A stretch of 64,000 bases of DNA from CAZWCX01 sp964632945 (GTDB lineage Bacteria > Planctomycetota > MHYJ01 > WSZJ01 > CAZWCX01). The DNA is taken from NCBI GenBank assembly GCA_964632945.1, contig CAZWCX010000017.1:1-64000 (forward strand). The letters are read 5' to 3'. A program made the translations under genes and the position numbers. Below, piece after piece: positions 45,470-53,937 of this stretch (position 1 is the first letter of the stretch; each line of letters opens with the position of its first letter). The notes below the pieces were generated by a model. The model was not told where the DNA came from. It saw nothing but the letters and a program-made list of their open reading frames with translations, and made no database searches.

Positions 45470-46756
45470 TCAGCGGGCACGGCCGTCCAGGATCGCGTCC
45501 CACTGGGACGTTCCGTGCGTCGCGCCGCCGCGCGCCGCGTCGGACAGGCGGAACAACCGCTCCCGATGCTCGCGGTCGGGCTCCCGCGCGGCCATCTCCG
45601 CCAGGAACGCGGCGTCCGATTCGGGGCTCCGGCCCATGAGTCCCAGGCCGTACGGCGCCGCGCGCAGCAACTCCCGTCTCACCTGGGCATCCCCGGTCTC
45701 GCCATAGACCGCGAGAAACCTCGCCCGCGCGCGCGCCAGGGCGCGGTCCCGCTCTTCGACGCTGTTCCCCCCGGGTCCGGCGGAACCCGTTCTCGAAGCG
45801 ACCGAAGCGATGGCATGAGCGATGTCGTCCCGCAGCGCCGCGTCGCCGGCCGCTTCCCAGCGGCCGAACATCTCCTCCTCGTCGCCGGAGAGGAATGCCG
45901 TCATGCCGAGCAGCGACAGGGCTTCGCGACGGCCCTCGCCCGGCGGAAGTCGATCGACGGCGGAGCGAAACGCCTCGACGAGTTCGGTCGGGCAAGTCAT
46001 CGCATCCGCGGCCAGCGATCGGGCCAGGGTCCCGATCACGGCCGGTTCGGACTCGGCGCGCACGGCCTCCGCCAGGGATCCGGCCCAGGAATTCGGCTCG
46101 CCGGACTGCGTATCGATCCGTATGGCCCAGGCCGCCGCCTGGCGACGCGCGGCCGGACTTCCTTCGCGAAGTACCGCCATCACCCGGTGGCCCTCCTCCG
46201 GCGGGAGCGAGCGCAGCGCCCCCGCGCGCACGATCTCGCCGATCACGGGAAGCAGCCCGGCATCGGTCTCCTCGACGAGCAGGCGCATCGCCTCCAGAGC
46301 CCCTGCGGGACTCTCGCCCAGCGACGACCCGAGAAGCCAGGCGACCTGCCAGCGCTCCTGGTCCGACAGGCCCATCATCTCCACGAGCTTGTCGCGCAGC
46401 GGCCGCTTGGAATATACGAGGGCCATGGACGGCTCCATGCCGTCGAAACGGGAAAGCCGGCGCCGGGCCTCCTCGAGTTCTCCCTCGAGCTTCCCGATCT
46501 GCGCACGAGCGGCTTCGAGGGGATCGCCGCCCGCTTCCGGCAGCGGGATCTCGGGCGCGCCCGCCTCGGCCCACTCCTCGGGGATCACGCGCGGCAGTCG
46601 GGTCTTCCGCTCGAGATCCTCCCGCTCCCGCCTCCATTCGGCTTCGCGGGCCTGCCAGGCGGCTTCGCGGACCTGATCCCGCCGGGCGAGCCAGGCGAGC
46701 CCGACCAGCGAGAGGACGAGCAGCCCGGCGAGCGCGGGCACGGCCGCGCGCTTCAC
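45470..46756 (-). CDS. Single-pass membrane protein with helical (HEAT-like) body
   Basis: 428 residues. One N-terminal membrane helix (about 6-24, PALAGLLVLSLVGLAWLA) is followed by a charged coiled coil (about 27-110) and a helical repeat body (about 120-410). The start is the GTG at 46756, which overlaps the monooxygenase stop as GTGA. An in-frame ATG further upstream would lie inside that gene. Likely anchored in the membrane with the helical part outside. No family recognised. Confidence 0.72.
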   Translation of the reverse strand: MKRAAVPALAGLLVLSLVGLAWLARRDQVREAAWQAREAEWRREREDLERKTRLPRVIPEEWAEAGAPEIPLPEAGGDPLEAARAQIGKLEGELEEARRRLSRFDGMEPSMALVYSKRPLRDKLVEMMGLSDQERWQVAWLLGSSLGESPAGALEAMRLLVEETDAGLLPVIGEIVRAGALRSLPPEEGHRVMAVLREGSPAARRQAAAWAIRIDTQSGEPNSWAGSLAEAVRAESEPAVIGTLARSLAADAMTCPTELVEAFRSAVDRLPPGEGRREALSLLGMTAFLSGDEEEMFGRWEAAGDAALRDDIAHAIASVASRTGSAGPGGNSVEERDRALARARARFLAVYGETGDAQVRRELLRAAPYGLGLMGRSPESDAAFLAEMAAREPDREHRERLFRLSDAARGGATHGTSQWDAILDGRAR

Positions 46757-47886
46757 TGCGCCCCCCCCGCCGCCTGCTCGTAGGCGGCGATGAACTCGGG
46801 ATCGCGACGCCGGAGGTTCTCGTGGTCGATGCGCCCGCTCCGCGTCATCAGTTTGTACGCGAAGGGGTATGGGTCGAGGTGCAGGTGGTCCTTGGCGTTC
46901 TCGAAAAATCGCAGGCTGTCCTCCGCCGCAGCCTGGAGATCCTCGACCACGGGCCGGCGCACGCGCTCGAACTCGGCCAGCGCGCCGGTCGGATCCGCGA
47001 TCCGATCGAAGCATCGCGACAGCTCGATCGAATCCTCCAGGGCGAGCTTGGTCCCCGAGCCGATGGAAAAGTGGGCGGTGTGCAGGGCATCTCCGAGGAG
47101 CACGACGTTCTCGTACCGCCAGCGCCGGTTCTTCACCAGGATGAAATTGATCCAGCGCGAGGCGTTCGACAGCAGCGGCTGGCCGTCGAGATCGGGTCGG
47201 AACACCTCGCCGAGGAAGGCGCGCGACTCCTCGTCCGTTTTCCGGTCGAGACCGGCGCGAACCCAGGTGTCGTCATTGCACTCCACGATGAAGGTGCTGC
47301 GGTCCCCGCAGTACTTGTACGAGTGCGCCATGAAGACTCCCGCGGGGGTATCGCGGAAAGTCAGGGTGAGGCCGTGAAACATCCGCGGCGTGCCGTACCA
47401 GATGTACTTGTTGCGCGCGGGCACGAGCAAGGGGCCGAACCCGGCCGCCCATCGCTGGCGCACGGTGGAATTCACCCCGTCGGCGCCGACCAGGACGTCC
47501 GCATCGCGCAGGGCGTCGACGTCGCTCACGGCGGACCGGAAGCGCAGGTCCACCCCGAGCCGTTCGCACCGCTGCTGCAGAATGTTGAGGAGGCGGATGC
47601 GGGCGATGCCGGTGAAGCGGTTGCCCCGGATCGTCACCTTGCGGTCGCGGTGGACGACGTCGACGTTGTCCCAGGTCGCAAACGCCCGCAGGATCTCGTC
47701 GTGCGTCTCGAGGTCGTTGTCCCGAAGGTACGAAAGCGTCTTGTCGGAGAAGACCACGCCCCAGCCGAACGTGTCGTCGGGGGCGTTGCGTTCGAAAACC
47801 ACGATGCGGTGCGCGGGATCGCGCTTTTTCATCAGGAGCGCCAGATACAGTCCGGCCGGTCCCCCGCCCACGATGTGGAACTTCAT
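46753..47886 (-). CDS. FAD monooxygenase, salicylyl/2-aminobenzoyl-CoA hydroxylase-like
   Basis: 377 residues, the size of the N-terminal half of the fused 2-aminobenzoyl-CoA monooxygenase/reductase of Azoarcus evansii and of salicylyl-CoA 5-hydroxylases. Motifs: FHIVGGGPAGLYLALLMK with FERN and TFGWGVVFSDKTL, the DG motif VLVGADGVNS, and the GD motif LLGDALHTAHFSIGSGTKLALEDSIEL. It should hydroxylate an aryl-CoA. Unlike the known fused enzyme, no OYE domain is attached; a separate OYE-family gene lies at 42447. It starts 3 bases after the 103-residue gene. Confidence 0.85.
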   Translation of the reverse strand: MKFHIVGGGPAGLYLALLMKKRDPAHRIVVFERNAPDDTFGWGVVFSDKTLSYLRDNDLETHDEILRAFATWDNVDVVHRDRKVTIRGNRFTGIARIRLLNILQQRCERLGVDLRFRSAVSDVDALRDADVLVGADGVNSTVRQRWAAGFGPLLVPARNKYIWYGTPRMFHGLTLTFRDTPAGVFMAHSYKYCGDRSTFIVECNDDTWVRAGLDRKTDEESRAFLGEVFRPDLDGQPLLSNASRWINFILVKNRRWRYENVVLLGDALHTAHFSIGSGTKLALEDSIELSRCFDRIADPTGALAEFERVRRPVVEDLQAAAEDSLRFFENAKDHLHLDPYPFAYKLMTRSGRIDHENLRRRDPEFIAAYEQAAGGAQ

Positions 47887-47889
47887 CCG

Positions 47890-48201
47890 TCACCTCGCCC
47901 CGCCGGCGCCCTGCTGCCGGACGAGACAGCCGAGGCGCCACAAGCGCTCGAAGTAGTCCTTGCCGGGGCCCTTGAGATCGGGCAACACGCGTTCGAGCGA
48001 CTCGATGCACTCCACCAGCAGCGAACGTTTCTCCTCCGGCAGCGCCTTCTTGCTGCGCAGGTAGTAGGCGACGCAGCCGGCGGTCTTGGCGTCGAGCTTG
48101 ATCAGGTTGACCCCGGAGATTTCGACGCCCGCGCAGTCGGCCGGAAAGGCGGCATCCGACTGCTCTTCCCACATTTTTTCGATCGCTTCGTGTCCGGTCA
48201 T
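47890..48201 (-). CDS. Small protein of unknown function upstream of the monooxygenase
   Basis: 103 residues, mostly helical, with conserved-looking Cys in DCAGVEI, GCVAYY and VECIES. No signal peptide or motif I recognise. GGGAGG lies 6 bases before the ATG, and the stop is 3 bases from the monooxygenase ATG. Its placement suggests a partner or accessory protein of the monooxygenase. Confidence 0.7.
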   Translation of the reverse strand: MTGHEAIEKMWEEQSDAAFPADCAGVEISGVNLIKLDAKTAGCVAYYLRSKKALPEEKRSLLVECIESLERVLPDLKGPGKDYFERLWRLGCLVRQQGAGGAR

Positions 48202-48252
48202 GACAACCTCCCCGGGAATTCTACCACCCGCCGCCGAACCCCGTCGCGGATT

Positions 48253-49065
48253 TCATGCCGGCAGGTCGTGGGGATCGTGGCTGCAGAGGATCGTCAACTC
48301 GCCCGGGTGCGACCGCTGCAGGCTCCGCAGCCGCTCGCGGCTTCCGGCGCGCGCGGCGCCGTCCGACTGGACCAGGCGCTGGAAGAGCGCGAGTCCCCAC
48401 GGGCAACGCGGACGATCCAGGTCGATTTCGCGATGGTGGAAGTAGGCATCGCCGGCATGAAGGATCCAACGGTCCGGAGCGCGCACGGCGACGCCACAGT
48501 GACCCGGCGAGTGGCCGGGCAGCGGGAGCAGGACGACCTCGGCCGGGAATCCCTCCACCCGGCCGGCCGTCTCCAGACCGAACCACGGCGCCCCGCCGCC
48601 CCGGTGAAGCACCCAGTCCGGGCCGTGTTCCCAATGGACCGGCTTGTAGCGGAACCGGCCGCGCAAGGTCCGGCGCGACATGGCCGCCTCGTGCTCACGC
48701 TCGGAGACATGGACGCGCGCCCGCGGAAAGTCGGATATCCCGCCGGCATGATCGAGATCGAGGTGGGTGAGAACGATGTGACGGACGTCGTCGCGCGAGA
48801 ACCCCAGGCGCTCGACCCTTCGGGCGGCGGTCTCCTCGGGATCGAGACGGGGACGGGCGACGTGCAGGAAGTCGAAGCCGAGCCGGGAGCGCGGCGATCC
48901 GATGTCGCGAAGCCCGAGCCCGCTGTCGATCAGGAGGAGCCCCCCGTCGCACTCGACGAGCAGGCAGTGGCAGACCAGCCGGATGCCCCGGCTCCGGGAG
49001 CGAATGCCGGCGATGGCCGCCCCGACGGGCGACAGCGTGGCGCAGTTGAAATGGTGCACGCGCAT
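48253..49065 (-). CDS. Metallo-beta-lactamase-fold hydrolase
   Basis: 270 residues. The metal motif is THLDLDHAGG (His101, Asp103, Asp105, His106), with later ligands in LPGHSPGHCG and HAGDAYF (Asp). Its N-terminus (CHCLLVECDGGLLLIDSGLG) and overall length resemble the AHL-lactonase/quorum-quenching subgroup, where the second residue of HxHxDH can be Asp. Substrate unknown; it could be a lactonase or thioesterase-type hydrolase in the neighbouring pathway. It is read in the same direction as hom and the monooxygenase. Confidence 0.85.
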   Translation of the reverse strand: MRVHHFNCATLSPVGAAIAGIRSRSRGIRLVCHCLLVECDGGLLLIDSGLGLRDIGSPRSRLGFDFLHVARPRLDPEETAARRVERLGFSRDDVRHIVLTHLDLDHAGGISDFPRARVHVSEREHEAAMSRRTLRGRFRYKPVHWEHGPDWVLHRGGGAPWFGLETAGRVEGFPAEVVLLPLPGHSPGHCGVAVRAPDRWILHAGDAYFHHREIDLDRPRCPWGLALFQRLVQSDGAARAGSRERLRSLQRSHPGELTILCSHDPHDLPA

Positions 49066-49109
49066 CGCCGCAGAGTGCCGCCGGGACTCGCCCCTGTCAA
49101 GCCCCTCCG

Positions 49110-50594
49110 CTACGACTCGCCTTCCGGGTCGAAGACACGGAGCACCACGGGGCGTCCCACGAGCACGGGCAACCGCGCGATCTGGTCCACCGCCCGGCGC
49201 AGGACCCGCTCGGAACAGTGGTGGGCCAGAATGGTGACGTTCCCGGTCTTGGGTGACGCCGCCTCCGGGTCCCCGGTCGGCGCCGCGGGATAGGGGTCGG
49301 CGGTCCCGGTTCCCCCCCCGTACCGCCCGCCCGCCCCCGGATCGCATTCGCCCCAACCTCCGACGGCGCTTCCGATCCTCTCCCCGCTTCCCGGCGCCGC
49401 GCAGCCGACGAGTTCCCCGACCGAGGCGCGGATCTGCACCCGCCGGACCGCCGGGACCTTCACCAGCGCGGCGGACGCGTGGCGGATCGAGATGCCGTGG
49501 TTCCCCAGAATCGTCGTGATCAACCCGATCACGCCGGGCAAGTCCCGGATCGGGAATCGCAGGTACGCCTCGCACGCGGACTCGAACCGGAGCGGTCGCG
49601 GCTCCGCGGCCGGCGGCGGGAGTCCCCCCGAGCGGTCCAGCGCGGCATCGATCACGTCCGCCAGCACGGCGGTCGCCGTCGGACGCGCCCCCGCGCCCTT
49701 CCCTTCGAACATCATGGCCCCGATCGCCTCCCCTTCGACCAGCACGGCGTTGTTCTCGTCCCGAACGGTCGCCAGGGGATGCGTCTCCGGCAGGAGGACC
49801 GGCTCGACCCGCAGCTCCAACTCGCCGCCGAAGTCCCGCGCCCGCGCCAGGTGCTTGATCACGTAGCCGAGGTCGCGGGCGGCGCGAACGTCCTCGAGCC
49901 CCAGACTCCGGATCCCCTCGACCGGGACCTGCTCCGGCAGGACGCGCGCTCCGAAGGCGAGTTCCGACAAGACGACCAGTTTCTGCGCCGCGTCCACTCC
50001 GTCCACGTCCAGAGACGGATCGGCCTCGGCGAATCCGCGTTCCTGCGCCCGGCGAAGCGCCTCCTCGAACGAAAGAGCGTCTTCCGCCATGCGGGTGAGG
50101 ATGAAATTGCACGTGCCGTTGACGATCCCGGACAACCCGCGGATCGTGTCCCCCACCAGTCCCTGGCCCAATGCCCGGAGAATCGGCAGGCCGCCGCAGA
50201 CGCTCGCTTCGAATCCGAGCCGCACCCCCCGCGCCGCCGCCAGCCGGAAGAGGTCCGGCCCGGACTGCGCCAGCAGCGCCTTGTTGGCCGTGACGACCGG
50301 CTTGCCCGCCCGCAGGGCTCGGGTCACATAGTCCCGCGCGGGCTCCACGCCGCCGATCAATTCGACCACCACGTCGACATCGTCGGCCTCGACCACCTGC
50401 TCGACGCGGTCGGTGATCCGCGAACGCTCCACCGGGCGGGACTTGCGCAGATCGCGCACCAGGACTCGCTGAATCTCCAACTCCACTCCCGACCGCGCGG
50501 CAAGCCGGCCGCGATTCTCCGCCAACAACTCCGCCAGTCCGCTCCCCACGACGCCGCAGCCCAGCAGGCCGAGACGGATCCGTTTCGTCGCCAC
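49110..50594 (-). CDS. hom: Homoserine dehydrogenase with a regulatory ACT domain carrying an insertion
   Basis: 494 residues. The NAD(P)-binding start LGLLGCGVVGSGLAELL, GKPVVTANKALLA, and the substrate site SGIVNGTCNFILTRM with AEADPSLDVDGVDAAQKL are standard. It reduces aspartate semialdehyde to homoserine. The C-terminal ACT domain (about 355-494, allosteric Thr site in relatives) is split by about 48 Gly/Pro/Ala-rich residues (about 49260-49405) between RASVGELVGC and GNVTILAHH. It starts with GTG after GGAGAGG and follows the trans-sulfuration gene by 48 bases. Confidence 0.93.
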   Translation of the reverse strand: MATKRIRLGLLGCGVVGSGLAELLAENRGRLAARSGVELEIQRVLVRDLRKSRPVERSRITDRVEQVVEADDVDVVVELIGGVEPARDYVTRALRAGKPVVTANKALLAQSGPDLFRLAAARGVRLGFEASVCGGLPILRALGQGLVGDTIRGLSGIVNGTCNFILTRMAEDALSFEEALRRAQERGFAEADPSLDVDGVDAAQKLVVLSELAFGARVLPEQVPVEGIRSLGLEDVRAARDLGYVIKHLARARDFGGELELRVEPVLLPETHPLATVRDENNAVLVEGEAIGAMMFEGKGAGARPTATAVLADVIDAALDRSGGLPPPAAEPRPLRFESACEAYLRFPIRDLPGVIGLITTILGNHGISIRHASAALVKVPAVRRVQIRASVGELVGCAAPGSGERIGSAVGGWGECDPGAGGRYGGGTGTADPYPAAPTGDPEAASPKTGNVTILAHHCSERVLRRAVDQIARLPVLVGRPVVLRVFDPEGES

Positions 50595-50642
50595 GATCGC
50601 ACCTCTCCGAACCGTTCCCCGGAAATCACCTCGACCGATCGC

Positions 50643-51821
50643 TTACGCCCCCGCCGTCACGCACGCGGCCACCCGAACGCCGGCGAGCGCCTGCTCCAGG
50701 TCGAGCAGGAGGTCGCGTGCGTCTTCCAGTCCCACGCTCAAGCGGACCAGGCCGTCGGGAATGCCGTTGCGCCGGCGCACCTCCGGCTCCACGCTCGCGT
50801 GGGTCATCGTGGGCGGATGGCAAAGCAGGGACTTCACGGAGCCCAGCGACTCGGCCAGCGTGAACAGTCGCGTCCGCTTGGTGAAGCGCTTCGCCTCGTC
50901 GACGTCGCACCGGAGCTCGAAGGAGAGCATCGCCCCGAAGTCCCGCTGCTGCGCGCGGGCGATCGCGTGTCCCGGATGCGTCGCCAACCCCGGGTAGAAG
51001 ACGCGCGCCACCTTCGGGTGCCCGGCGAGGTACTCGGCGATCTTCCGCGCATTGGCGCAGTGGCGGTCCATGCGCACGCCCAGGGTCTTGATCCCCCGCA
51101 GGGTGAGAAAACAGTCCTGGGGGCCGGGGATTGCCCCCACCGCATTCTGGAAGAACCGCAACCGTTCCCACAACTCGGGATCCCGGACCACCAGGGCGCC
51201 TCCGATCACGTCGGCGTGGCCGTTCAAGTACTTCGTGGTCGAATGCACCACGATGTCCGCCCCCAGGTCGAGGGGGCGCTGCAGGTACGGAGTGGCGAAC
51301 GTGTTGTCGACCACCGTGAGCGCGCCATGCCGCTTCGCGATCCGGGAGGCCGACGCCAGGTCGGTCACCTGCAGGAGCGGATTGGACGGGGTCTCCAGCC
51401 AAAGGAACCGCGTCCGCGGCGTGAACTCCCGCTCGATCGCCTCCAGGTCCGTGGCGTCGGCGAACGAGAACTCCACGCCGAACTTCCGGTAGACCTTTGT
51501 GAAGATCCGGTACGCCCCGCCGTAGAGGTCTCGACAGGCCACGACATGGTCGCCGGACTGCAGCAGGTTGAGACCGGTGTTGATCGCCGCCAGACCGCTG
51601 GCGAACGCGAGGCCGTGCGTGGAACCTTCCAGCGCCGCCACGCATTGCTCGAGTGCCTTGCGCGTCGGATTCTCCGTGCGGGAGTAGCTGAAGCCCTTCG
51701 TCACTCCGGGCTCGATCTGTTCAAACGTGCTGGTCTGGTAGATCGGGAAGGTCACCGCGCCGGTTTCCGGGTCGTTGGGCTGGCCGGCGTGGATGGCCAG
51801 GGTGTCGAACTCGAAGCCCAT
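50643..51821 (-). CDS. Cys/Met metabolism PLP enzyme (cystathionine gamma-synthase/lyase type)
   Basis: 392 residues. YSRTENPTRKALE, VACRDLYGGAYRIF, WLETPSNPLLQV, VVDNTFATPYLQRP, and the PLP lysine Lys197 in STTKYLNGHADVIGG place it in the MetB/MetC/MGL family. Next to homoserine dehydrogenase, cystathionine gamma-synthase (methionine branch) is the best guess; gamma-lyase cannot be excluded. ATG 51821 has GAGGAGG 5 bases upstream. Its promoter and a 110-base leader are at 51969-51822. Confidence 0.9.
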   Translation of the reverse strand: MGFEFDTLAIHAGQPNDPETGAVTFPIYQTSTFEQIEPGVTKGFSYSRTENPTRKALEQCVAALEGSTHGLAFASGLAAINTGLNLLQSGDHVVACRDLYGGAYRIFTKVYRKFGVEFSFADATDLEAIEREFTPRTRFLWLETPSNPLLQVTDLASASRIAKRHGALTVVDNTFATPYLQRPLDLGADIVVHSTTKYLNGHADVIGGALVVRDPELWERLRFFQNAVGAIPGPQDCFLTLRGIKTLGVRMDRHCANARKIAEYLAGHPKVARVFYPGLATHPGHAIARAQQRDFGAMLSFELRCDVDEAKRFTKRTRLFTLAESLGSVKSLLCHPPTMTHASVEPEVRRRNGIPDGLVRLSVGLEDARDLLLDLEQALAGVRVAACVTAGA

Positions 51822-51914
51822 GGAAGCCTCCTCTCCTGCCTTCGTTATCGGCGAATACCTGGACTCGTTTGGCGGACAAGCGATCATCGATGCGGATGCA
51901 TCATTCGCGATCCT

Positions 51915-51947
51915 GTACATATGTCGGTGATAACGGAGCATATGTAC
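51915..51947. promoter_or_regulatory. Inverted repeat over the -10 box, candidate operator
   Basis: GTACATATG (51915-51923) and its exact complement CATATGTAC (51939-51947) around 15 bases. The second arm covers the -10 box of the trans-sulfuration promoter, so a bound repressor would block it. A further pair GTGATA/TATCAC lies nearby. The regulator is not in the window. Confidence 0.5.
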
Positions 51948-51969
51948 GCTATCACGAACTCGATGTCAA
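51941..51969 (-). promoter_or_regulatory. Promoter for the trans-sulfuration/hom operon
   Basis: On the minus strand a perfect TTGACA (51969-51964), exactly 17 bases, then TACATA (51946-51941). The start would fall near 51934, leaving a leader of about 112 bases. In that leader CGTTATC (read at 51935-51929) can pair with GATAACG (51849-51843). I could not match it to a known SAM riboswitch. The rest of the 335-base gap (51970-52156) has only the hairpin at 52044. Confidence 0.65.
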
Positions 51970-52043
51970 GGGGGAATCCGGCGGGGAAAGGAGAAATTTC
52001 CCGATCGGGCAAGTGGGGCGGCGCCCGGAGAGCAACGCCGGGG

Positions 52044-52063
52044 CCCGCCCGGGAGAGGGCGGG
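52044..52063. terminator. Hairpin after the DnaJ-cysteine-repeat gene
   Basis: CCCGCCC (52044-52050) pairs with GGGCGGG (52057-52063) around GGGAGA, about 95 bases after the stop at 52157 on the minus strand. No U-run. Weak evidence as a terminator. Confidence 0.35.
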
Positions 52064-52156
52064 TGCGCACCGCGATCGGCCGGCGCCGGTGACGATCCGC
52101 GGCGACGGAGGGGCCGCGACGCGGTTCGGGTCGGGGCGCCGCGACGGGGGATCCGG

Positions 52157-53905
52157 CTAGCGGGTCGACTTCACGATCCGGCCGGTGGCGTCGACGAAGT
52201 CGATCAGCCGGACTTTCGCGATCAATTGGTGGACGCCGATGTCGCGGTCCGCCTGGGGGAGGATATCCTCCTTGGAGTCCGCCACCGAGTAGTAGATGCG
52301 CACGCGACTGGCGGGACTGGAGGCGAACCCGGCGAGATCCGGGACGCGCCCGGTCGGGATGCCGGTCCCGCTGCCGCCGGTGAGGACCGCGCGCAGGGTA
52401 CTGAACTCCTGGCCCGACTGGACGAGGCACGGGCGCAGGAGCGACCCGGCGACGTCGATTTCCACGAACGATCCGCTGGACTTCTGGTCCCCGTCCGGGG
52501 ACTGGTTGACGAACTCGGTCACGTAAACCTGCTGGGCGACCGACGGGGAGACGGCGCCCACGCCGAAGAGCTGGCGCACCTGCTCGAGGGTGCGGGACGC
52601 CGCGGCCGCGTCTCCCTGCAGGGGGGTTGCGGACTTCCGGATGGCCGAGAATTCCTCTTCCTCCGTACCCACCTTGGCCTTGTAGCCGGGATCGACGGTG
52701 GCGCGTTCTTCCGCCGAGATCCACCGGTCTTCCCACCAGACCGGAGCGGCGAGCAGTTCTTCGGCGCCTTCAATCAGGGCGGCGCCGCCGACGCGGACCA
52801 TGCGCGTCTCGGTCTGCTCATACGCGGTCATGGTGCCGCTCAGACGGCGATCGAGGAAGGTCCAGCAGTCCTGAACCTTGTCCGGCGCCGGCTCGGGCCG
52901 CTTTGCGGGGTCCTTGCCCTTGCACGTGACGCAGGTGATCTTCCCGCCGTCGATCGACTTGTTCATGCGGGCATCGGGCCGGACGGCCGTACTGTGCATC
53001 CGGCGCGCCTTGCACCGCTTGCACAGGATGTTTCCCCACCCGTCGCATTCCTTGCAGGGGATCTCCTCGGTTCCCTTCGAGGACATCCTCTTACGTACGC
53101 CGTCGCCCCCGCAGCTCTTGCAGTCCTTGGCCCCCGGCCCCTTGCACTCCGGGCAGGTCACGTGGTGGGACCCCTTGCACGTCTTGCAGGGGATCTGGCT
53201 TTCGCAGTACGCCACGACGTCGGCCACCGTCCGGCCCAGGATTTCCTCGACCCGGGGGCGCAAGCCGCTGCGGCGGCCGGTTGCGAAGGCTTCGATCGCC
53301 TCCTCGAACTTGAGATCGCGGACGTGCTCGATCCCGCGCAGGAGGTTGCGGTCGTCGTCCTTGAGCACCTGCTGGACCGAATCCTTGACCTGCTCGAATC
53401 GTTCTGCGCAGGCGGGGTTGTTGGGGTCCGCCAGCAGGGCCCGCATGTAGAATTGCGCCGCCCGGTACCGGTCGTTTCGCTGGTTGAGGTGATAGTCGCC
53501 GAGGAACAGTTGTCCCTCGGTGTAGAACTGCTGCGGATCCAGGGCCATTGCCAGCGACACCATGCGCAGGCCGAGGTCTTCGCGCTTGATCTCCTGGAGG
53601 CACCACTTCCCGGTCTCGAGATAGCGCGCCGGGTCCGCGGGCGTCAGCGCGTGCAGGCGCTCGCCCAGGATCTCGACGTTGCTCTTCTGGCGCACGATCT
53701 CGACCACGTCCTTGCGCGGGATGGTCATCGAGCCGCGGGCCATTTCGACCTTGATCTCGTCGTCGGTCTCCGAGACGATGCGCCCGTCGAGGGTGCGTCC
53801 GTCCTTCAGCTTGATCAAGTCGGCGTGCGCCCGCGCTGCGGCCGCGGCGGCGATCAGGCCGGCCAAGAGGAGGACCGTGAAACGGAATGCGGCAGGGCAA
53901 GTCAT
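52157..53905 (-). CDS. Exported protein with DnaJ-type CxxCxGxG repeats
   Basis: 582 residues. Signal peptide (1-29), then a small beta module (about 30-72, DLIKLKDGRTLDGRIV), TPR-like helices (about 85-220), and a cysteine-rich region (about 240-345) of DnaJ-like zinc repeats (CKTCKGSHH, CPECKGPG, CKSCGGDG, CKECDGWG, CKRCKA, CVTCKGK) but no J domain. The C-terminal half (360-582) is unrecognised. Because it is exported, the zinc repeats probably act as a peptide- or protein-binding fold outside the cytoplasm. It follows the TPR gene by 32 bases. Confidence 0.8.
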   Translation of the reverse strand: MTCPAAFRFTVLLLAGLIAAAAAARAHADLIKLKDGRTLDGRIVSETDDEIKVEMARGSMTIPRKDVVEIVRQKSNVEILGERLHALTPADPARYLETGKWCLQEIKREDLGLRMVSLAMALDPQQFYTEGQLFLGDYHLNQRNDRYRAAQFYMRALLADPNNPACAERFEQVKDSVQQVLKDDDRNLLRGIEHVRDLKFEEAIEAFATGRRSGLRPRVEEILGRTVADVVAYCESQIPCKTCKGSHHVTCPECKGPGAKDCKSCGGDGVRKRMSSKGTEEIPCKECDGWGNILCKRCKARRMHSTAVRPDARMNKSIDGGKITCVTCKGKDPAKRPEPAPDKVQDCWTFLDRRLSGTMTAYEQTETRMVRVGGAALIEGAEELLAAPVWWEDRWISAEERATVDPGYKAKVGTEEEEFSAIRKSATPLQGDAAAASRTLEQVRQLFGVGAVSPSVAQQVYVTEFVNQSPDGDQKSSGSFVEIDVAGSLLRPCLVQSGQEFSTLRAVLTGGSGTGIPTGRVPDLAGFASSPASRVRIYYSVADSKEDILPQADRDIGVHQLIAKVRLIDFVDATGRIVKSTR

Positions 53906-53937
53906 CTCCGTCTCTCCCAACGGTGGTCTTCGGGGCT

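Noticed and set aside
51822..51934. SAM riboswitch in the leader of the trans-sulfuration gene
   Set aside because: The leader has a long-range pairing but none of the SAM-I or SAM-II sequence signatures I know.
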